8,689 nucleotides of DNA from an uncultured Gemmatimonadota bacterium (GTDB lineage: Bacteria; Gemmatimonadota; Gemmatimonadetes; Gemmatimonadales; Gemmatimonadaceae): contig CAMLEQ010000144.1 in assembly GCA_946479015.1 (NCBI GenBank), positions 1 to 8,689 of the forward strand, given 5' to 3'. How positions within the stretch are numbered: the stretch's first letter is position 1; each line of letters starts with the position of its first letter. A program made the translations under genes and the position numbers. Positions 5,277-8,689 of this stretch are shown here, one piece after another. A model generated the notes under the pieces. It made no database searches, was not told where the DNA came from, and saw only the letters and a program-made list of their open reading frames with translations.

Positions 5277-6608
5277 GTGAGCGAAACCAGCTGGCGCGCG
5301 GCGCTGACGCCCCCCGGACCGGTGATCGAGATCGCCCGCACGCTCGAGGCGGCGGGGTTCGAGACCTGGTGCGTGGGCGGAGCCGTGCGCGACGCCCTGC
5401 TCGGTCATCCGCACCTGGATTGGGACCTGGCGACGGCCGCTCTCCCGAAGCAGGTGCGGAAGCTGTTCCGTCGCACCATCCCCGTGGGGATCGAGTTCGG
5501 TACCATCGGCGTGCTCGATGAGCGGGGGACGATGCACGAGGTGACCACCTTCCGCCGCGACGTGCAGACCGACGGCCGGCACGCGGTGGTGGAGTTCGGG
5601 GCCTCGCTGGAGGACGATCTGGCCCGTCGCGACTTCACGATCAACGCGATCGCGTACTCTCCCACGCGACGGGAGCTGCGCGACCCGTTCGGTGGTCGGG
5701 AGGACCTGGCGCGCGGGGTGGTGCGGGCGGTGGGGGATCCCGAGGCGCGGATGCGCGAGGACCGCCTGCGCGCGTTGCGGGCGATCCGGTTCGCGGCGCG
5801 CTTCGACTTCACGATCGAGCCGGCGACGTGGCGGGCGATCGTGGAGAGCGCGCCGTACCTCGGCCGCCTCTCCATGGAGCGCGTGAAGCAGGAGCTGGAG
5901 AAGACGATGGAGCAGGTGGCCCGTCCGGGGCGGGCGCTCCGGCTCTGGCGCGAGGGCGGCGCCCTGCGCACGCTGGTGCCCGCGCTCGCGCACGTGTCCG
6001 ACGTCACGCTCGCATCGCTGGACGCGATCCCGCGCCCCGTGAAGGGGGTGCGCCCGGAACGGAAGATCGACCGGTTGACGGCGCTGTTCGCGGAGCTGGC
6101 GGCCCCCGAGGCGGAGCGGATCCTGCGCGCGCTGCGCTTCGCGAACGCCGACGTGGCGTGGATCGGCGGGGTGATCGCGCGGTGGCGGGAGCTGGAGCCG
6201 GCGATCCGTGCCGCGTCGCGCGCGGACGAGCCTGTCACGGACGAGACCATCCGGCGGTGGCTGGGGCGCACCGGGCGCACGCGGGCGCGATCGGTGCTGC
6301 GCCTCGCCGCCGCGCGCTTCGCGGGGGAGCGCGCCATGGGCGGCGACGCGCCGACGTCCTCGCGCATGGCGTCGCTCTACCGCCGCGCCATCCGGATCGC
6401 GTTCCGCGACCCGGTGGAGATCGGCGATCTCGCGGTGGACGGCGACGACCTGCGCACGGCGGGAATCCCCCCCGGGCCCACGCTGGGCAAGGTGCTCCTG
6501 CTCCTGCTCGATGACGTCCTCGGCGACCCCTCGCGGAACACGAGGGATTGGCTCCTCGACCGCGCGCGCACACATTACGCACGCCTGAGCGGCACGGGCC
6601 CCACATGA
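5277..6608 (+). CDS. cca: CCA-adding type tRNA nucleotidyltransferase (class II, PcnB-like)
   Basis: A 443-residue class II nucleotidyltransferase that adds or repairs the 3' CCA (or part of it) of tRNAs. Seen: CVGGAVRDALLG at 32-43, the metal-binding DWD at 48-50, GTIGVL at 75-80, HEVTTFRRD at 87-95, motif B RRDFTINAIAY at 117-127, DPFGGREDL at 136-144, and EDRLRALRAIRFAARF at 161-176. The C-terminal tail has the usual VDGDDLRTAGIPPGPTLGKVL followed by a Leu-rich helix and NTRDWLL. No HD phosphohydrolase motif is present. Whether it adds CCA, CC or A alone cannot be settled by eye. I chose GTG 5277 because it follows a -10-like box; GTG 5259 is an in-frame alternative that adds six residues. 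It is divergent from the 152-aa gene and followed by a 52-base gap. The gene symbol is by family. Confidence 0.93.
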   Translation: MSETSWRAALTPPGPVIEIARTLEAAGFETWCVGGAVRDALLGHPHLDWDLATAALPKQVRKLFRRTIPVGIEFGTIGVLDERGTMHEVTTFRRDVQTDGRHAVVEFGASLEDDLARRDFTINAIAYSPTRRELRDPFGGREDLARGVVRAVGDPEARMREDRLRALRAIRFAARFDFTIEPATWRAIVESAPYLGRLSMERVKQELEKTMEQVARPGRALRLWREGGALRTLVPALAHVSDVTLASLDAIPRPVKGVRPERKIDRLTALFAELAAPEAERILRALRFANADVAWIGGVIARWRELEPAIRAASRADEPVTDETIRRWLGRTGRTRARSVLRLAAARFAGERAMGGDAPTSSRMASLYRRAIRIAFRDPVEIGDLAVDGDDLRTAGIPPGPTLGKVLLLLLDDVLGDPSRNTRDWLLDRARTHYARLSGTGPT

Positions 6609-6660
6609 TGCCCGTCGTCGCGTCGCGCGCTCCCCGTCCCGCGTTCTGAATCCCCTCGTC
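6609..6660 (+). other. 52-base intergenic gap, no clear signal
   Basis: This gap lies between the tRNA nucleotidyltransferase stop and the ATG at 6661. It is C-rich, with no Shine-Dalgarno, no hairpin with a T-tract and no good promoter. The only AT-richer bases are TTCTGAAT at 6644-6651, a poor -10 candidate about nine bases before the ATG. Confidence 0.5.
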
Positions 6661-7188
6661 ATGTTCTTTCGCGGCCGTCAACCCGAGACCTCCGTCTGGA
6701 AGCGCTTTCGCAGCGCGGCCGACGGCTTCGTTTTCGTCGAGGAGCCGGACCACTTCATGGCCCACCTGGTCGCGAACGCCGAGCGCGTCGTGGACCTCTT
6801 CCTGGCGCTCATGGAGCAACTGCCGCCGGCGGTCGACGTCGCGGTGCGCGACGAGCGCACCGGGCAGACGTGGGCGGGGGAGCGCCTCGCGCTCCCCGAC
6901 GTGCGCGATGCGATCGCCCGCATCCGCACGCAGATCGCGGCGAACGGCGGCGTGGAGCTCTCGGTGTTCACGAGCGAGGACCAGCTCACGCTGAACGGTG
7001 TGCTCGAGCTGTTCGTCTACGCGCGCACCGACCGCTGGCTGTACATCCTGAAGGGGAAGGGGCTGGAGGAGCGGCGCGTGGTGCGCACGAAGAGCTGGCG
7101 GCACGCGCGCCGCGAGTACCCCGAGGCGCCGGAGCTGGCGCAGGGGATCGCCGCGCTGGTGGCGTCGCTGCAACTGACGCCGGCGTGA
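6661..7188 (+). CDS. Hypothetical protein, 175 aa, coupled to a ZIP transporter gene
   Basis: I do not recognise the family. The 175-residue protein has a mixed alpha/beta look. A basic N-terminus (FFRGRQ, VWKRFRS) leads to FVFVEEPDHFMAHLV at 23-37, then a hydrophobic helix at about 42-54. A predicted strand-rich part follows (DVAVRDERTG at 59-68, ELSVFTSED at 98-106, ELFVYARTD at 115-123, WLYILKGKG at 125-133). It ends in a basic, helical C-terminus. There is no signal peptide, full transmembrane span or cysteine. Composition and the coupled GTGA stop/start with the transporter gene (7185-7188) support a real gene. Sharing a message with a metal transporter suggests a linked or merely convenient partnership; function is unknown. 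The start is the ATG at 6661, with no Shine-Dalgarno. Confidence 0.8.
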   Translation: MFFRGRQPETSVWKRFRSAADGFVFVEEPDHFMAHLVANAERVVDLFLALMEQLPPAVDVAVRDERTGQTWAGERLALPDVRDAIARIRTQIAANGGVELSVFTSEDQLTLNGVLELFVYARTDRWLYILKGKGLEERRVVRTKSWRHARREYPEAPELAQGIAALVASLQLTPA

Positions 7189-7901
7189 CGCAGACGCCGC
7201 TGCAATACGCGCTGATCGCGGCGCTGGCGAACCTCGCCGGCGCCGCCGCGGTCACATGGCGCGCGCGGTGGAGCGTGGAGGTGCTCGACACGCTCGTGGC
7301 GCTCGCCGCCGGCTTCATGATCTCCGCCTCGCTCACCGACATCTTCCCCGAGGCGATCGAGCGCACCGGACACATCGGCGCGCTGGCGGCGCTGGCGGGA
7401 TACCTGCTGGTGCACCTCACGCAGCACACGCTCGCGCCGCACTTCCACTTCGGCGAGGAGACGCATCCGGTGTCGGAGATGGTGGGCGTCTCCGCGCTGG
7501 TCGGGCTGCTGCTGCACACGTTCGTGGACGGCGTGGCGATCGCCTCGGGGTTCCACGTGAGCGATGCGCTGGGGCGGCTGGTGTTCCTGGCGATCGTGCT
7601 GCACAAGCTGCCCGAAGGGCTGGCGATCTCGAGCCTCTTTCTCGCGGCCGGAGCGGGGCGGGCGCGGGCGCTCTACGCGGCGGCGTCGCTCGGGCTCGCC
7701 ACGGTGGCAGGGGTTCTGCTCACGGATCACCTGGGCCCGCTGAGCCAGCTCGGGCTCGGCATCTCCGCGGGGGTGACCTTGTACGTGGGCGCGTCGAACC
7801 TCATTCCGGAATTCCAGGCGAAGCACGCGTGGCGGCTGCAGTTCGGCTTCTTCGCCGGCTGCGGGCTGTACTTCCTGCTGCGCGTCGGGCTGGGACGCTG
7901 A
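7185..7901 (+). CDS. ZIP-family divalent metal transporter
   Basis: A 238-residue inner-membrane protein with about eight hydrophobic segments, normal for bacterial ZIP proteins, which carry Zn(II) and other divalent metals into the cytoplasm. Seen: DIFPEAIE at 52-59, and a His-rich loop (H77, H81, H86, H88, H94) between the third and fourth spans. The transport-site signatures are HTFVDGVAIASG at 111-122 and HKLPEGLAISS at 140-150, and LYVGASNLIPE lies at 199-209 in the last part. Metal ligands expected at these sites are H111, D115, H140 and E144. The fifth-span motif is HKLPEG, with Lys where many relatives carry Glu or Asn (HE/HN), so metal specificity may differ. The start is GTG 7185 in the stop of the previous gene; rarA begins two bases after this stop, so all three probably share a transcript. 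No metal-responsive operator is recognised. Confidence 0.93.
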   Translation: MTQTPLQYALIAALANLAGAAAVTWRARWSVEVLDTLVALAAGFMISASLTDIFPEAIERTGHIGALAALAGYLLVHLTQHTLAPHFHFGEETHPVSEMVGVSALVGLLLHTFVDGVAIASGFHVSDALGRLVFLAIVLHKLPEGLAISSLFLAAGAGRARALYAAASLGLATVAGVLLTDHLGPLSQLGLGISAGVTLYVGASNLIPEFQAKHAWRLQFGFFAGCGLYFLLRVGLGR

Positions 7902-7903
7902 CC

Positions 7904-8689
7904 ATGGCCGGCCGGAGCGGTCGCGGACGCGGGGGGAAGGGGGAGCCGACGCTGTTCCAGGCGCCGCCCTCGGCGCAGCCGCTGGCGGCACGCATGCGCC
8001 CGCGCACGCTCGACGAGCTCGTGGGACAGCGCCACATCCTCGCCCCGGGGAAGGCGCTTCGCGTGGCGGTGGAGAAGGGGATGCCGGGGTCGATCATCCT
8101 GTGGGGGCCTCCGGGAACGGGGAAGACATCGCTCGCGCTCCTGATCGCGCGCTACACCGATCGGGAGTTCGTCCCCTTCTCCGCGGTCACGGAGGGGGTG
8201 CCGCGCGTGCGCGAGATCGTGGCCGAGGCCGAGGAGCGGCTGGCCACCACGGGGCGCGGCACCATCCTGTTCGTGGACGAGATCCACCGCTTGAACAAGG
8301 CGCAGCAGGACGCCTTCCTCCCGCACGTGGAGCGGGGGACCGTGACGCTCGTCGGCGCGACCACGGAGAACCCATCGTTCGAGATCAACGGCGCGCTGCT
8401 CTCCCGCTCCCGGGTGTTCGTGCTCCGCCAGCTCGGCGCGGAGGACGTGGAGGGGGTGATCCGGCGCGCGCTGGCCGACGACGAGCGCGGCCTCGGCGCG
8501 GAGGGGATCGCGATCGACGACGCCGCCGCGCGCCTGATCGCCGAGGAGGCGGATGGCGATGCGCGCCGCGCGCTCACGGTGCTCGAGGCGGCGGCGGAGT
8601 ACGTGGGGCGTGGGGGGCGCATCACGGCGGACGTCGCGCGCGCGGCGATGCAGCTCCGCTTCGCGCGGCACGACACGGGTGGCGAGGAG
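7904..8689 (+). CDS. rarA: Replication-associated recombination protein A, AAA+ ATPase (3' end outside window)
   Basis: 262 codons from ATG 7904 remain open to the right edge, giving the N-terminal half to two-thirds of RarA/MgsA (a Mgs1/WRNIP1 relative). It is a clamp-loader-like ATPase acting at stalled replication forks. Seen: PLAARMRPRTLDELVGQRHIL at about 26-46, Walker A GPPGTGKT at 68-75, Walker B FVDEIHRLNKAQQDAFLP at 123-140, sensor 1 GATTENPSFE at 151-160, the SRSR arginine-finger region at 167-170, and sensor 2 GDARRAL at 218-224. Family homology is continuous to the last codon; the C-terminal tetramerisation domain is outside the window. The first 15 residues are a Gly/Arg-rich, probably disordered tail, followed by LF at 17-18; a short N-terminal LF is common in RarA. 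The gene starts two bases after the ZIP stop. Confidence 0.96.
   Translation, partial: MAGRSGRGRGGKGEPTLFQAPPSAQPLAARMRPRTLDELVGQRHILAPGKALRVAVEKGMPGSIILWGPPGTGKTSLALLIARYTDREFVPFSAVTEGVPRVREIVAEAEERLATTGRGTILFVDEIHRLNKAQQDAFLPHVERGTVTLVGATTENPSFEINGALLSRSRVFVLRQLGAEDVEGVIRRALADDERGLGAEGIAIDDAAARLIAEEADGDARRALTVLEAAAEYVGRGGRITADVARAAMQLRFARHDTGGEE

Noticed and set aside
5022..6662. 546-codon open frame on the - strand opposite the tRNA nucleotidyltransferase gene
   Set aside because: The translation is dominated by Arg, His, Pro and Ala without any domain, and the + strand gene has all the class II nucleotidyltransferase motifs.
7727..8671. Long - strand open frame opposite the end of the ZIP gene and rarA
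   Set aside because: The + strand frame encodes an unmistakable AAA+ RarA through the window edge; the - strand product has no motif and a shadow-like composition.

Overview
The window is a very GC-rich (about 70% or more by eye), gene-dense bacterial chromosome segment with no mobile element, rRNA, tRNA or CRISPR array that I can see. Gene content and style suggest an FCB-group bacterium, most likely Gemmatimonadota. The pointers are a bacterial group II (geranyl/hepta)prenylglyceryl-phosphate synthase next to alaS, GmhA-type and PHP-phosphatase genes, frequent GTG starts, and uncharacterised genes with lineage-restricted looks. The taxonomic call is inference.

Left block (1-3757, + strand): a compact run of six genes in which every junction is a 4-base start/stop overlap (GTGA or ATGA). 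In order they are the 3' end of alaS (alanyl-tRNA synthetase), a 107-aa protein of unknown function, a group II GGGPS/PcrB-family prenylglyceryl-phosphate synthase, a CpsB/YwqE-type PHP phosphoesterase, a GmhA-type sedoheptulose-7-phosphate isomerase and an SDR oxidoreductase. This looks like one translationally coupled operon joining a housekeeping synthetase to envelope lipid/glycan functions. After a 49-base gap comes a type I/II asparaginase (3807-4775).

Middle (4776-6608): a 152-aa cysteine/tryptophan-rich hypothetical protein lies on the - strand (4795-5253), convergent with the asparaginase gene. It is divergent from a class II CCA-adding-type tRNA nucleotidyltransferase gene on the + strand. 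The two divergent start codons are only 5-23 bases apart. They share a small AT-rich island holding a TCTAAT -10-like box placed so that the nucleotidyltransferase message could be leaderless.

Right block (6661-8689, + strand): a 175-aa hypothetical protein overlaps a ZIP-family metal transporter gene by GTGA. Two bases later comes the start of rarA/mgsA, the AAA+ replication-associated recombination protein, which runs off the right edge.

Coding density is close to complete: the only non-coding gaps are 49, 19, about 23, 52 and 2 bases. I see no radically new system. The most interesting items are the archaeal-type lipid enzyme inside the alaS operon, the PHP-phosphatase/GmhA pair, the tight divergent promoter, and three uncharacterised proteins.
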